64,000 bases of DNA from Nonomuraea jiangxiensis (lineage in GTDB: Bacteria > Actinomycetota > Actinomycetes > Streptosporangiales > Streptosporangiaceae): NCBI RefSeq assembly GCF_900099965.1, contig NZ_FNDJ01000005.1:397615-461614 (forward strand). Direction: 5' to 3'. The notes beneath the pieces were generated by a model. It had not been told where the DNA came from. It saw only the letters and a list, made by a program, of their open reading frames with translations, and made no database searches. A program made the position numbers and the translations under genes. Each line of letters starts with the position of its first letter. Within the stretch, counting starts at the first letter, position 1. Below, one piece after another: positions 25,241 to 34,332 of the stretch.

Positions 25241-26259
25241 GATCGCCCTCCTGTGGCGCTCGGGAACACGTCGAGGTACGCGGGCGCGTCCTCGCGACCG
25301 GTGGCGGCCAGTACGGCGTGCGCGACGGCCCTGCTGAACACGTCGGCCGCCGCCGCCAGCGTGTCCTGGAGGGCGTCGTGGCCGGGGACCGGGCGGGCAC
25401 AGGTGGCCAGGGCGAAGATGGTGTCGCCGTCGGTCATGGTGTGCGCCGGCCGGATGGCCCTGGCCAGGCCGTCGTGGGCCACCCCTGCGAGCTTGCCGCA
25501 CTGCGCCTTGCCGAGGTCCAGGTCGGTGGCCACCACGCCGATGGTGGTGTTGAAGGACGGCCGGTTCTCGGGGTTCCAGGCCACGACCTCGTGCGGGGCG
25601 GGCGGCCGGAGGTGGTCGAACTCGCCGGGCAGCCCGTATCTGGCGCCGGCGAGGGTGCCGTCGACCGGGTCGAGCACCGAGCCGGCGGGGTTGACCACGG
25701 CCAGGGCGGCGACGGTGGCGCCGCAGTCCAGGACGGCGCTGGCCGTGCCCACGCCGCCGGCCAAGCCGCCCGCCGTCGCGGCGGTGCCCGCTCCGACGGA
25801 GCCGTTGGCCTCCGGGGGCGTCGTGCCGGGGTGCGGGTGCGCGGCGGCGTCGTAGGCCGCGCTGCCCAGGGCGGCGTCCGGGGTGGCGCGGAACGTTCCG
25901 CCCCGGCCCAGGTCGAAGATGACGGCCGCGGGGACGATCGGGACCACGCCGCCCGCCACGGGGTAGCCGACGCCCGCGTCCGCGAGCCGGTCCACCACCC
26001 CGCAGGCGGCGGCCAGCCCGTACGCGCTGCCGCCGGTCAGCACCACGGCGTGCACCCGCTGCACCAGGTTGCGCGGGTCGAGCAGCTCGGTCTCCCGGGT
26101 CCCCGGGGCGGCCCCGCGCACGTCGACCCCCGCCACGGCGCCGCCGTCGGGGGCCAGCACGACCGTGGTGCCGGTCCGGTGGCCGCCGCCGACCCGCTGG
26201 GCGTGCCCGACCCGCAGCCCGGCCACGTCCACCAGAGAGTTCGTCGGCCCGGGACGCAT
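25237..26259 (-). CDS. P1/S58 family peptidase (DmpA-like)
   Basis: A 340-residue member of the S58 (DmpA/BapA, P1) family of N-terminal nucleophile-like peptidases that self-cleave before a Ser or Thr. Visible features are GLRVGHAQRV, VVLTGGSAYGLAAACGV, the cleavage-region motif NGSVGAGTAAT, and NTTIGVVATD near the C-terminus. Members release N-terminal amino acids, sometimes beta-amino acids or D-residues. Its ATG overlaps the stop of the M20 gene by one base. Its place in a peptide-type transporter operon suggests that it hydrolyses an imported amide. Confidence 0.87.
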   Translation of the reverse strand: MRPGPTNSLVDVAGLRVGHAQRVGGGHRTGTTVVLAPDGGAVAGVDVRGAAPGTRETELLDPRNLVQRVHAVVLTGGSAYGLAAACGVVDRLADAGVGYPVAGGVVPIVPAAVIFDLGRGGTFRATPDAALGSAAYDAAAHPHPGTTPPEANGSVGAGTAATAGGLAGGVGTASAVLDCGATVAALAVVNPAGSVLDPVDGTLAGARYGLPGEFDHLRPPAPHEVVAWNPENRPSFNTTIGVVATDLDLGKAQCGKLAGVAHDGLARAIRPAHTMTDGDTIFALATCARPVPGHDALQDTLAAAADVFSRAVAHAVLAATGREDAPAYLDVFPSATGGRS

Positions 26260-27437
26260 CAGTAGTCCCCGTTCAGGAAGCGCCGCGCGGCCTCGGCGAA
26301 CACGCGGGTGCACCGGACGATCTCGGCCACCTCGACGAACTCGTCCGCCTGGTGCGCGATCCACTTCCCGCCGGGCCCGTACACGACCGAGGGGATGCCG
26401 CCCCAGTGCGTCAGCACGGTCCCGTCCGTCGAGCCCGGCACCCCGCCGTACACCGGCTCCTCCCCCGTCACCGACCGGTGGGCGGCGGCCAGCGCGGCCA
26501 CCACCGGGTCGGAGACGGGCACATCCACCGGCGGCCGGTCCACCAGGATCGACACCTCGGCGGCGATCCCGTCGTATCCGGCGAGGGCGGCCACCCGGTC
26601 GGCGACGACCTTGTGCTCGACCCCGGGGATCGTCCGCACGTCCACGAACACCGAGGCCACGGCGGGGATCACGTTGACCTGCTCCTCCGAACCGGCCCGC
26701 AGCACGGTGGGGGTGACGTACACCTCGCCGAGGTGCTCGTGCGCCGGGTGCCGCGCCTGCAGCTCGTCCTGCAGCGCCCCGAGGCCCGCCAGCAGCGCGC
26801 CCACGGCGGGGATGGGGTTGCGGCCGTGCTGCGGCATGGCCCCGTGCGCCATCTTTCCGGTGAGGTCCACCCGCAGCCGCAGCGCTCCCTTGGCCACGGC
26901 GCAGATCTCCCCGGCCTCCGGCTCGGCCACGATCGCGCCGTCCACGTCGGCGGTCAGCCCCTCGGCGACGAAGTGGTGCGCGCCGAGCATGAGGCCCTCC
27001 TCGTCGGCCAGCGCGCACACCTTGATCCGGCCCGGGAACGGTCCAGCCAGCTGCAGCGCGCGGGTGGCGTAGAGGGTGGCGGCCAGGCCCGACTTCATGT
27101 CGGCGCTGCCCCGGCCCCACAGCCGCCCGTCGCGGATCTCGCCGCCGAACGGGTCCACGGTCCAGGTGGACAGATCACCCTCGGTGACGACGTCCGTGTG
27201 GCCCTCGAACATCAGCGTCGGCCCGTCCCCGCCGCCGCCCTCGACCACCGCCACCACGTTCGGCCTGCCGGGCGCGGCCTCGGACACCACCGGCCGCCAT
27301 CCCCACTCGCGCATCTTCGCCTCGACCAGCTCGGCGGCGGGCCGCTCGTCGCGGCCCCGCGCCGGGTCGTTGGTGCTGGGGATCCGCACCAGCGCCTGCG
27401 TGAAGGCCACCACGCCCTCGGCATCGACCTCGATCAA
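26259..27437 (-). CDS. M20 family metallopeptidase / amidohydrolase (ArgE/DapE type)
   Basis: 392 residues. The metal and catalytic residues of the family are visible: MFEGHTDVV, GRGSADMKSGLAA, the catalytic pair in ADEEG, EPEAGEI, and the last histidine in WIAHQADEF. ArgE/DapE relatives split N-acyl amino acids using one or two zinc ions. The start is TTG at 27437, with GGAGGG five nt before it, overlapping the stop of the upstream ATPase gene. No signal peptide, so it acts on imported substrate. Confidence 0.88.
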   Translation of the reverse strand: MIEVDAEGVVAFTQALVRIPSTNDPARGRDERPAAELVEAKMREWGWRPVVSEAAPGRPNVVAVVEGGGGDGPTLMFEGHTDVVTEGDLSTWTVDPFGGEIRDGRLWGRGSADMKSGLAATLYATRALQLAGPFPGRIKVCALADEEGLMLGAHHFVAEGLTADVDGAIVAEPEAGEICAVAKGALRLRVDLTGKMAHGAMPQHGRNPIPAVGALLAGLGALQDELQARHPAHEHLGEVYVTPTVLRAGSEEQVNVIPAVASVFVDVRTIPGVEHKVVADRVAALAGYDGIAAEVSILVDRPPVDVPVSDPVVAALAAAHRSVTGEEPVYGGVPGSTDGTVLTHWGGIPSVVYGPGGKWIAHQADEFVEVAEIVRCTRVFAEAARRFLNGDY

Positions 27438-28234
27438 AGCAATCCCTCCAGAGTTGGTACGGCCTGCAGCAACGTACGCGTGTAGGCGTGGGCGGGCGCG
27501 GCCCAGACGTCGTCCACCGGCCCGGTCTCCACGATCTCGCCCCGGCTCATGACCGCGACCGTCTCGCACACGTGCCGCACCACGGACAGGTCGTGCGAGA
27601 CGAACACCAGCGTCAGCCCCAGCTCGTCGGCCAGGTCGGCCAGCAGGTTGAGGATCTGCCCGCGGACCGAGACGTCCAGGGCGCTGACCGGTTCGTCGGC
27701 GACCAGCACCTTCGGCCGGGGCGCGAGCGCGCGGGCGATGGCGATGCGCTGCCGCTGCCCGCCGGAGAACTGGTGCGGGTACCGGTCGGCGGCCGTGGCG
27801 GGCAGCCCGACCGCGTCCAGCAGCCCGGCCACCCGGTCGCCGACGGGCAGGCCGAGGGCGGTGAGCGGCTCGGCGACGAGGTCGCGCACCCGCATGCGGG
27901 GGTCGAGCGAGCTCATCGGGTCCTGGAAGACGATCTGCAGGTTCTCGCGCAGGAAGCGCAGCCGCCGCTCCGGCAGGCCGGCGATCTCCTGCCCGTCGAA
28001 GCGGATGGAGCCTCCGGTGGGCTGGTCGAGCCCGCACAGCAGGCGCAGCAGCGTGGACTTGCCCGAGCCGGACTCGCCGACGATGCCGTAACGCTCGCCG
28101 CGGTGCACGGTCAGCGACACGTCCCGCAGCGCGTGCACCTCGGCTCCCGGTTTGGTGAGCGAGGTGCGGGGGCGGCGGTAGACGCGGGTGAGGTCGCGGG
28201 CCTCAATCAGCGGGGTGCCAGCATGCGTGGGCAT
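27434..28234 (-). CDS. peptide/oligosaccharide ABC transporter ATPase (DppF-like)
   Basis: 266 residues: Walker A GESGSGKST, the oligopeptide-type QDPMSSLDPRM, signature FSGGQRQRIAIARAL, Walker B VLVADEP and switch histidine FVSHDLSV. It is the second ATPase of a family-5 import system. The start overlaps the 3' end of the first ATPase gene by 32 bp. Confidence 0.92.
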   Translation of the reverse strand: MPTHAGTPLIEARDLTRVYRRPRTSLTKPGAEVHALRDVSLTVHRGERYGIVGESGSGKSTLLRLLCGLDQPTGGSIRFDGQEIAGLPERRLRFLRENLQIVFQDPMSSLDPRMRVRDLVAEPLTALGLPVGDRVAGLLDAVGLPATAADRYPHQFSGGQRQRIAIARALAPRPKVLVADEPVSALDVSVRGQILNLLADLADELGLTLVFVSHDLSVVRHVCETVAVMSRGEIVETGPVDDVWAAPAHAYTRTLLQAVPTLEGLL

Positions 28235-29117
28235 GTCCGTCTCCTGTCAGCGCCGGGACCTGCTCGCACGCGGTGGTGGCCTGCGGGCAGCGGTTCCTGA
28301 ACACGCAGCCGTCGGGGAAGTGGCCGGCCGGCGGGACGTTGCCCTGGATGGTGGGCAGGCGGGTGCCGCGCGGGGTGAGCTTGGAGGCGGCCAGCAGGCC
28401 CTCCGTGTAGCGGTGGCGGGGGCGGGTGAACACCTCGCGGATGGGGCCGCTCTCCACGACGCGGCCGCCGTACATGACCAGGACCCGCTCGCAGACGGAG
28501 GCCACGACGGCGAGGTCGTGGGTGATGAACAGCAGCGCGGGCGCGACCTCCGCGATCAGCTCCAGCATCTGCTTCTGCACGGTGACGTCGAGCGCGGTGG
28601 TGGGCTCGTCGCAGATGAGCAGCCGGGGCTCGTTGGCCAGCGCGATGGCGAGCATGACGCGCTGGCGCTGGCCGCCGGACAGCTGGTGCGGGTAGGCGCG
28701 GAAGATCTGTTCCGGGTCGGGCAGCCGGACGCGGCCGAGCAGGTCGAGCGCCCGGGCGCGGGCCTCGGGGCTGGAGCGGCCGTGCAGGGTCATGACCTCG
28801 GCCACCTGGGCGCCGATCCGCATGAGCGGGTTCAGCGCGGTCATGGGCTCCTGGAAGACCATGGACAGCTCCCGGCCGCGCAGGTCCTTGATCCGGCTCT
28901 CGGGCACGCCGACCAGGTCGCGCTCGCCCAGGCGGGCGGTGCCGGAGGCGGTGACGCCTTCGGGGAGCAGCCCCATGAGCGACAGCGCGGTGAGCGACTT
29001 GCCTGACCCGGACTCGCCGATCAGCCCGACCCGCTCGCCGGGCGCGATGGCGAACGACACCTGGTGCACGAGCTCGGCGGAGTCCGCCCGCACGGTCAGG
29101 CCGTCAACACTCAGCAT
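28203..29117 (-). CDS. peptide/oligosaccharide ABC transporter ATPase (DppD-like)
   Basis: 304 residues: Walker A GESGSGKSL, QEPMTALNPLM, signature LSGGQRQRVMLAIAL, Walker B LLICDEP, FITHDLAV. The C-terminal oligopeptide-transporter extension has the Cys-rich stretch CVFRNRCPQATTACEQVP that binds a cluster or metal in relatives. It lies 2 bp after the permease gene ends. Confidence 0.92.
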   Translation of the reverse strand: MLSVDGLTVRADSAELVHQVSFAIAPGERVGLIGESGSGKSLTALSLMGLLPEGVTASGTARLGERDLVGVPESRIKDLRGRELSMVFQEPMTALNPLMRIGAQVAEVMTLHGRSSPEARARALDLLGRVRLPDPEQIFRAYPHQLSGGQRQRVMLAIALANEPRLLICDEPTTALDVTVQKQMLELIAEVAPALLFITHDLAVVASVCERVLVMYGGRVVESGPIREVFTRPRHRYTEGLLAASKLTPRGTRLPTIQGNVPPAGHFPDGCVFRNRCPQATTACEQVPALTGDGHAHACWHPAD

Positions 29118-29119
29118 GC

Positions 29120-29980
29120 TCAACGGGTCGCTCCGTTCGCGGGGGGCTCGGCCTGCTCCCTGATCCGCCTGAGCCTGGGGTCCAGGTAGTCCCGCAGGCC
29201 GTCGCCCAGCAGGTTGAAGCCGAGCACGGCCAGCGCGATGGCCAGGCCGGGCCAGAGCGCCAGGCGCGGGGTGGAGAAGAGCAGCTCCTGCGACTCCTGC
29301 AGCATCCGCCCCCACGACGGGGTGGGCGGCCGGGTGCCGAAGCCGAGGAACGACAGCGCCGCCTCGGCCAGGATGGCGATGGCGAACGACACCGACGCCT
29401 GGACGATCAGCATCGAGGAGATGTTCGGCAGCACGTGCCGCACCGCGATGGCCGGGCGCCGCCGCCCTGCGGCCCGGGCGGCGAGGATGTAGTCGGTCAC
29501 CATGACCTGGAGCGTGGCCGCGCGGGTCACCCGGGCGAACGCGGGCACGGTGGCCACCCCGATCGCGATCATCGCGGTGAGCGTGCCCGCCCCGTAGACC
29601 GCGCCGAGCATGACGGCCAGCAGCAGCGCCGGGAAGGCGAACACCAGGTCGTTGACCCGCATGATCAGTTCCGACAGCCAGCCGCGCGGGGTCATCCCGG
29701 CGACCATGCCGAGCGGCACGCCCAGCACGGCGGCGATGCCGACGGCCACGATGCCCACGTAGAGCGTGGTCCGGGCGCCGACCATGAGCTGGCTGAAGGT
29801 GTCGCGGCCGAATTTGTCGGCCCCGAGCAGGTAGCCGCCGCCCGGCTCGCGCAGCTTGCGCGCCGCGTCCACGAGTGTCGGGTCGTGCGGCGTCCAGAAG
29901 AACGACACCACCGCGGCCAGCCCCACCAGCGCCACGAGCACGGCGCCGACCAGCAGCGCGACGTTCACCCGGCCCTTCAT
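29120..29980 (-). CDS. ABC transporter permease (DppC-like)
   Basis: 286 residues, about six membrane segments. The DppC N-terminal motif YLLGADKFGRDTFSQLMVGA and the cytoplasmic EAA loop (ILAARAAGRRRPAIAVRHVL) are present. It pairs with the DppB-like permease, whose stop it overlaps. Confidence 0.92.
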   Translation of the reverse strand: MKGRVNVALLVGAVLVALVGLAAVVSFFWTPHDPTLVDAARKLREPGGGYLLGADKFGRDTFSQLMVGARTTLYVGIVAVGIAAVLGVPLGMVAGMTPRGWLSELIMRVNDLVFAFPALLLAVMLGAVYGAGTLTAMIAIGVATVPAFARVTRAATLQVMVTDYILAARAAGRRRPAIAVRHVLPNISSMLIVQASVSFAIAILAEAALSFLGFGTRPPTPSWGRMLQESQELLFSTPRLALWPGLAIALAVLGFNLLGDGLRDYLDPRLRRIREQAEPPANGATR

Positions 29981-30915
29981 CGCAGCCTCGGGTCGAGCAG
30001 GTGGTAGGCCACGTCCACCACGAAGTTGATCAGCAGCACGGCCGCCACCAATACCATCACCACCCCCTGGACGAGCAGCAGGTCGCGCCCTGCCACGCCG
30101 TTGAGCAGCAGGTCGCCCAGCCCCGGGATGACGAAGACCCGCTCGACCACGACCGCGCCGATGAGCAGCGTGGCCAGTTGCAGCCCGAGCACGGTGACGA
30201 CCGGGATGGAGGCGTTGCGCAGCCCGTGCCGCCACAGCGCGCCGGTGCTACCCCGGCCCTTGGCCCGGGCGGTGCGCAGGTAGTCCTCGCGCATCACGTC
30301 GAGCACGGCGCTGCGCACGTAGCGGGTGAGTACGGCGCCCTGGACGAGCCCGAGCGACAGCCACGGGAGCAGCAGGCCGCGCAGCCACTCCGCCGGGTTC
30401 TCCGCGATCGGCACGTAGCCGCCGGACGGCAGGGCCTGGGCCTGCACCGCGAACACGAACACCAGCAGGATGCCCGCCAGGAACGCCGGGACGGCGATGC
30501 CGATCTGGCTGGCCGCGCTGATGAGCGCGCCGAGCGGATTGCGGTGGTGCACGGCGGCGAACGTGCCCAGCGGCACCGCGACCAGCAGCGCCACGATCAT
30601 GCCGCCGACCACCAGCACGGTCGTCACGGCGAGCCGGTCGCTGATCTGCGGGCCGATCGGCGAGCTGGTGACGTAGGAGGTGCCGAAGTCGCCGTGGAGC
30701 AGCCCGCCGAACCAGTCGAGGAACTGCACGACGGGCGCCCGGTCGGTGCCGAACTGCCGGCGCAGCTCTGCGACCGCCTCGGGCGTGGCGTTGACGCCCA
30801 GGGCGATCTCGGCGGGGTCGCCGGGCAGCAGCCCCATGAACGCGAACACCACGACCGCGGCCACGGCGGTGCTGGCGACCAGCACCGCCAGCCGTTTCAG
30901 CAGGTAGAGCGTCAT
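29977..30915 (-). CDS. ABC transporter permease (DppB-like)
   Basis: 312 residues. It has the DppB pattern: a first segment LAVLVASTAVAAVVVFAFMG, the periplasmic-side LPGDPAEIALG, and the EAA loop YLRTARAKGRGSTGALWRHG. It starts 7 bp after the binding-protein gene and overlaps the next permease, so all five transport genes form one transcript. Confidence 0.92.
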   Translation of the reverse strand: MTLYLLKRLAVLVASTAVAAVVVFAFMGLLPGDPAEIALGVNATPEAVAELRRQFGTDRAPVVQFLDWFGGLLHGDFGTSYVTSSPIGPQISDRLAVTTVLVVGGMIVALLVAVPLGTFAAVHHRNPLGALISAASQIGIAVPAFLAGILLVFVFAVQAQALPSGGYVPIAENPAEWLRGLLLPWLSLGLVQGAVLTRYVRSAVLDVMREDYLRTARAKGRGSTGALWRHGLRNASIPVVTVLGLQLATLLIGAVVVERVFVIPGLGDLLLNGVAGRDLLLVQGVVMVLVAAVLLINFVVDVAYHLLDPRLR

Positions 30916-30922
30916 GTGGGGG

Positions 30923-32416
30923 TCACTGCTTGGCGAGCGCGGTGAAGTCGAAGGACTCCGCGATGGCGTTCTTCGGCAGCCCGGTGACGCCCTTCTTCGC
31001 CACGATCAGGTTGGGGAACAGGAACAGCCAGTCGGCCGCGGCGTCCTCGGACAGCAGCTTGGCGGCCTGCTTGAGGTCGTCGGTCTGCTCCTGCTCGGTG
31101 CCCTCGTCGGCGGCGGCGAGCAGCTTGCCGAACTCGGGGTTGTCGTAATGGAAGTAGTACGACTTGTCAGCAAAAATCCCCATGTCGCGGGGTTCGACGT
31201 GGTTGATAATGGACAGGTCGTAGTCGCCCTTCGTGAACACCTGGTCCAGCCAGCGGGCCGGGAACTCCAGGGGCTCGATCTCGGCATTGATGCCCACCTG
31301 CGCGAGCTGCGACTTGACGACCTGCGCGCTGGCGACCGCGTACGGCAGGTTGGGGATGCGCATCTTGACGTCGTACGTCTTGCCGCCGAGCAGTTCCTTG
31401 GCCTTGGCCGGGTCGTAGGGGTAGTCGCCGGTGCGGTCCTCGTACCAGGGGTCGGTGGGCGGCACCATCGAGCCGATCGGCTGGCCGCGCCCGGCCCAGG
31501 CGGTCTCCAGCAGCGCCTTGTGGTCGATGGCGTGCCTGACGGCCTGGCGGACCTTCTTGTCGTTGAACGGCGGGCGGCCGTTGTTCATCGACAGCACGAC
31601 CTCGCCGTTGGTGGTGCCCTCGATCGTCTGGAAGCGGTTGGGGTCGGCGAACTGCTGCAGCGACTCGGGCGCCTGCACCGCGGAGATGACGTCGATGCCG
31701 CCGGTCAGCAGCGCGTTGCTCATCGCCGTGGCGTCCTTGAAGTATTTCAGGGTGACGGTCGGCACCTTCGGCTTCGTCCCCCAGTAGGAGGGGTTGGGCT
31801 GAAGCTGGATGGAGTCGCCGCGCCGCCAGGAGCCCAGCACGTAAGGGCCGGTGCCGACGGGCTTGTTGGCCAGGTCGGCCACCCCGGTGCGGCTGAACAT
31901 CGCGCCGAGCCTGGTCGCCATCGAGTAGAGGAAGCCGTTGCTCGGCCGCTTGAGGGTGACGACGGCGGTGTGGTCGTCGGTCTTCTCCACCTTGTCGACC
32001 ACGTCGAGCTGCGACTTGATCTTGAGCTTCCAGTCCGTCTTCACCCGGTCGAGCGAGAAGACCACGTCGTCGGCCGTGAACGGCGCGCCGCTGCTGAACT
32101 TCACGTCCTTGCGCAGGGTGAAGGTGTAGGTTTTGCGGTCGGCCGAGACGTCCCACTTCTCCGCGAGCAGCGGCACGATCTTGCCGTCCTGGTCGAGCTT
32201 GACCATGCCTTCGTAGACGTTGACGAGTAACGCCTGGGGAATGGCCGCGCCCTCGGTCGAGGTGAAGTCGAGGTTGGCGGGCTCGGCCACGAACCCGACG
32301 GACAACGACTGGGCTTGGGGGGTGCCTGTTCCGCCGCCACCGCCGGCACCGCCGCCGCAGGCGGCCAGGGCCAGCAGGAGACCGCCGGCGGCGATCCAGG
32401 TGCCGATTCGCCTCAT
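30923..32416 (-). CDS. ABC transporter substrate-binding lipoprotein, family 5
   Basis: 497 residues. The lipobox LALAACGGG follows a short signal, so it is a membrane-tethered lipoprotein. Family SBP_bac_5 features include YTFTLRKDVKFSSGAPFTAD and RQAVRHAIDHKALLE. These proteins bind peptides, opines, nickel or oligosaccharides; the ligand is not evident. The ATG has AGGAGG upstream, and the promoter overlaps the palindrome at 32441. Confidence 0.92.
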   Translation of the reverse strand: MRRIGTWIAAGGLLLALAACGGGAGGGGGTGTPQAQSLSVGFVAEPANLDFTSTEGAAIPQALLVNVYEGMVKLDQDGKIVPLLAEKWDVSADRKTYTFTLRKDVKFSSGAPFTADDVVFSLDRVKTDWKLKIKSQLDVVDKVEKTDDHTAVVTLKRPSNGFLYSMATRLGAMFSRTGVADLANKPVGTGPYVLGSWRRGDSIQLQPNPSYWGTKPKVPTVTLKYFKDATAMSNALLTGGIDVISAVQAPESLQQFADPNRFQTIEGTTNGEVVLSMNNGRPPFNDKKVRQAVRHAIDHKALLETAWAGRGQPIGSMVPPTDPWYEDRTGDYPYDPAKAKELLGGKTYDVKMRIPNLPYAVASAQVVKSQLAQVGINAEIEPLEFPARWLDQVFTKGDYDLSIINHVEPRDMGIFADKSYYFHYDNPEFGKLLAAADEGTEQEQTDDLKQAAKLLSEDAAADWLFLFPNLIVAKKGVTGLPKNAIAESFDFTALAKQ

Positions 32417-32440
32417 CTTTTACAGCCTCCTGGCTAGTGC

Positions 32441-32455
32441 ACTGGTCGGACCAGT
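32441..32455. promoter_or_regulatory. GntR operator between the transport operon and its regulator
   Basis: ACTGGTC-G-GACCAGT is a perfect 7-1-7 palindrome. Minus-strand TAGCCT (32457-32462) and plus-strand TAGGCT (32455-32460) can act as -10 boxes of divergent promoters, so one bound dimer could repress both genes. It matches 19825-19839 at 14 of 15 positions. Confidence 0.88.
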
Positions 32456-32504
32456 AGGCTACGCACATTGCCAGTCGGCGGCGGCTCAGGTCAAGGGGGA
32501 TTGC

Positions 32505-33257
32505 ATGGGTGGTCCGCGCTTCGAGCCGGTGCGTGCCGTGCGCGCGTACGAGCGGGTCGTCGAGCAGGTCGAGGAGGCCATCGAGAGCGGCTCCCTGACC
32601 CCGGGCCAGCGGCTGCCCAGCGAGCGCGAGCTGATGGTGCAGTTCTCCGTCAGCCGCTCCACCGTCCGCGAGGCGCTGCGCGTGCTGCAGGCGCGCGGTC
32701 TGGTCCGCTCGCGGCCCGGCGACCCGAACGGGGCGGAGGTGCTGCCCTTCACACCCGCCGCGTTACACAAGTCGATGACCACCCTCGCCAGGGTGGAGGA
32801 GCTGTCGCTGGCCGAGCTGCTGCAGTTCAGGATGGTGCTGGACTCCTCGGCCATCCTGCTGGCCACCCGGCAGCGCAGCGAGGAGCAGCTCGCCGAGATG
32901 GACGCGGCCGTGGCCCGCATGCGGGAGGCGGTGGAGGCCGGCCATGACACGTTCGGGGCGGCCGACGTGGCCTTCCACGACGCCGTGGCCAGGGCGAGCG
33001 GCAACAAGCTGATCCAGATCTGCACCGACGTGGTCCGCTCGATCGTGCTCGGCCTGATCTCGGAGAAGATCGCCACCGCTCCCGACCGGGCGGCGCTGAT
33101 GCGGCAGAGCATCAGCCACCACGAGGAGGTGATCGCCGCCGTGCGCGCAGGGGACGGCCGGCTGGCGGCCCGCCTGTCGCGAAAGGCGATGTACGACTAC
33201 TACGCCGGCTACGTTCCGGCCGACGAGCGTTCCGCACTGCGGGCGCTGCTGGAGTGA
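32505..33257 (+). CDS. GntR family regulator, FadR/FCD type
   Basis: 250 residues. Residues about 10-75 are the GntR winged helix (LTPGQRLPSERELMVQFSV, then STVREALRVLQARGLV). Residues about 95-235 are the all-helical FCD domain, which usually binds a metal and a small organic acid (FRMVLDSSAILLA, DVAFHDAVARASGN, SHHEEVIAAVRAGD). It is divergent from the transport operon and most likely binds 32441 and 19825. ATG 32505 is preceded by AAGGGGG. Confidence 0.92.
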   Translation: MGGPRFEPVRAVRAYERVVEQVEEAIESGSLTPGQRLPSERELMVQFSVSRSTVREALRVLQARGLVRSRPGDPNGAEVLPFTPAALHKSMTTLARVEELSLAELLQFRMVLDSSAILLATRQRSEEQLAEMDAAVARMREAVEAGHDTFGAADVAFHDAVARASGNKLIQICTDVVRSIVLGLISEKIATAPDRAALMRQSISHHEEVIAAVRAGDGRLAARLSRKAMYDYYAGYVPADERSALRALLE

Positions 33258-33287
33258 CCTGGCCCACAGAGTGTTATCTTGGCGCCC

Positions 33288-34244
33288 GTGGATGGGGACG
33301 GGGTGCTGGAGACCTTCCTGCGCGCGCCGCGCCGCTACACCAGCCACCAGGTCGCCCAGATGGCGGGGGTGCCGGTCTATCGCGCGCGGCGGTTCTGGCG
33401 TGCTCTGGGATTCGCCAACGTGGCCGACGACGCGGTCGAGTTCACCGACTCCGACGTCGAGGCGCTCAAGACGCTGCTCGGCATGGTCACCTCGGGCGTC
33501 TACGACGAGGAGCACGTGCTGCTGCTGGCCCGCTCGCTCGGCCGGGCCACCACCCAGCTCGCCGAGTCGCAGGCCGAGCTGGGCGTGGAGGCGCTCGACC
33601 AGGCGGGCGTGCCGCTCGCGGAGCGGCCCAGGGCCTGGCGCCGGCGGGCCGAGCGGGTGGTGCCCGACCTGGCGCGGCTGCTGGTCTACGCCTGGCAGCG
33701 CCAGCTCGCCGTGGCCGCCGGGCGCATCGCCGACCAGGACATGAGCGCCGTACGCCTGTCGGTCGGGTTCGCCGACCTGGTCGCGTTCACCCGGCTGAGC
33801 AGGCAGATCACGGCCGTCGAGCTGGCCCGGCTGATCGACGCCTTCGAGGGCCGCTCGGCCGACATCGTGATGTCCACCGGCGGCCGGGTGATCAAGACGC
33901 TGGGTGACTCGGTGCTGTTCGTGGCCGACCAGTCGCACGTGGCGGCGGAGATCGGGCTGCGGCTGGTGGAGACGCACAAACGCGGCCGGGACATGCCCGA
34001 GCTGCGGGTGGGGCTGGCCTCCGGGCCGGTGATCTGGCGCATGGGCGACGTGTTCGGCACGACGGTCAACCTGGCCAGCCGGCTCACGGCGCTGTCGCTG
34101 CCCGGCACGGTGCTGGCCGATCCCGAGCTGGCCGAGGAGCTGGAGGGCGATCGGGCCTTCCGGCTGCGCGCGGTCGACCGGCTGTCGGTGCGGGGCCTGG
34201 GCGAGCTGGCGCCGTTCACGGTCACACGCGCGGGCTCGCACTGA
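33288..34244 (+). CDS. class III adenylate/guanylate cyclase with regulatory N-domain
   Basis: 318 residues. Residues about 10-150 form a helical regulatory part that opens like a MerR helix-turn-helix (YTSHQVAQMAGVPVYRARRF), as in the pH-sensing mycobacterial cyclase Rv1264. Residues about 155-315 are the catalytic domain: SVGFADLVAFTRLSRQI with the first metal Asp, IKTLGDSVLFVAD with the second, and GTTVNLASRLT with the transition-state Asn and Arg. The GTG at 33288 lies 7 nt after TATCTT (33275-33280), a leaderless arrangement; the TTG at 33279 is the alternative start. Confidence 0.85.
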   Translation: MDGDGVLETFLRAPRRYTSHQVAQMAGVPVYRARRFWRALGFANVADDAVEFTDSDVEALKTLLGMVTSGVYDEEHVLLLARSLGRATTQLAESQAELGVEALDQAGVPLAERPRAWRRRAERVVPDLARLLVYAWQRQLAVAAGRIADQDMSAVRLSVGFADLVAFTRLSRQITAVELARLIDAFEGRSADIVMSTGGRVIKTLGDSVLFVADQSHVAAEIGLRLVETHKRGRDMPELRVGLASGPVIWRMGDVFGTTVNLASRLTALSLPGTVLADPELAEELEGDRAFRLRAVDRLSVRGLGELAPFTVTRAGSH

Positions 34245-34332
34245 CGCCGCGCCCGTATGCGGGGTGAGTTTCGCGGGCCTTCCCGGTTAGGATCACCCGA
34301 ACATCGTTCTGCCATGATCGGAAGGTGTCGGG

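Noticed and set aside
20685..25400. One 1571-codon open frame
   Set aside because: Only the part up to 23774 matches a PL8 lyase; the upstream extension is an antisense-free shadow of the aldehyde dehydrogenase gene, which is better supported in another frame.
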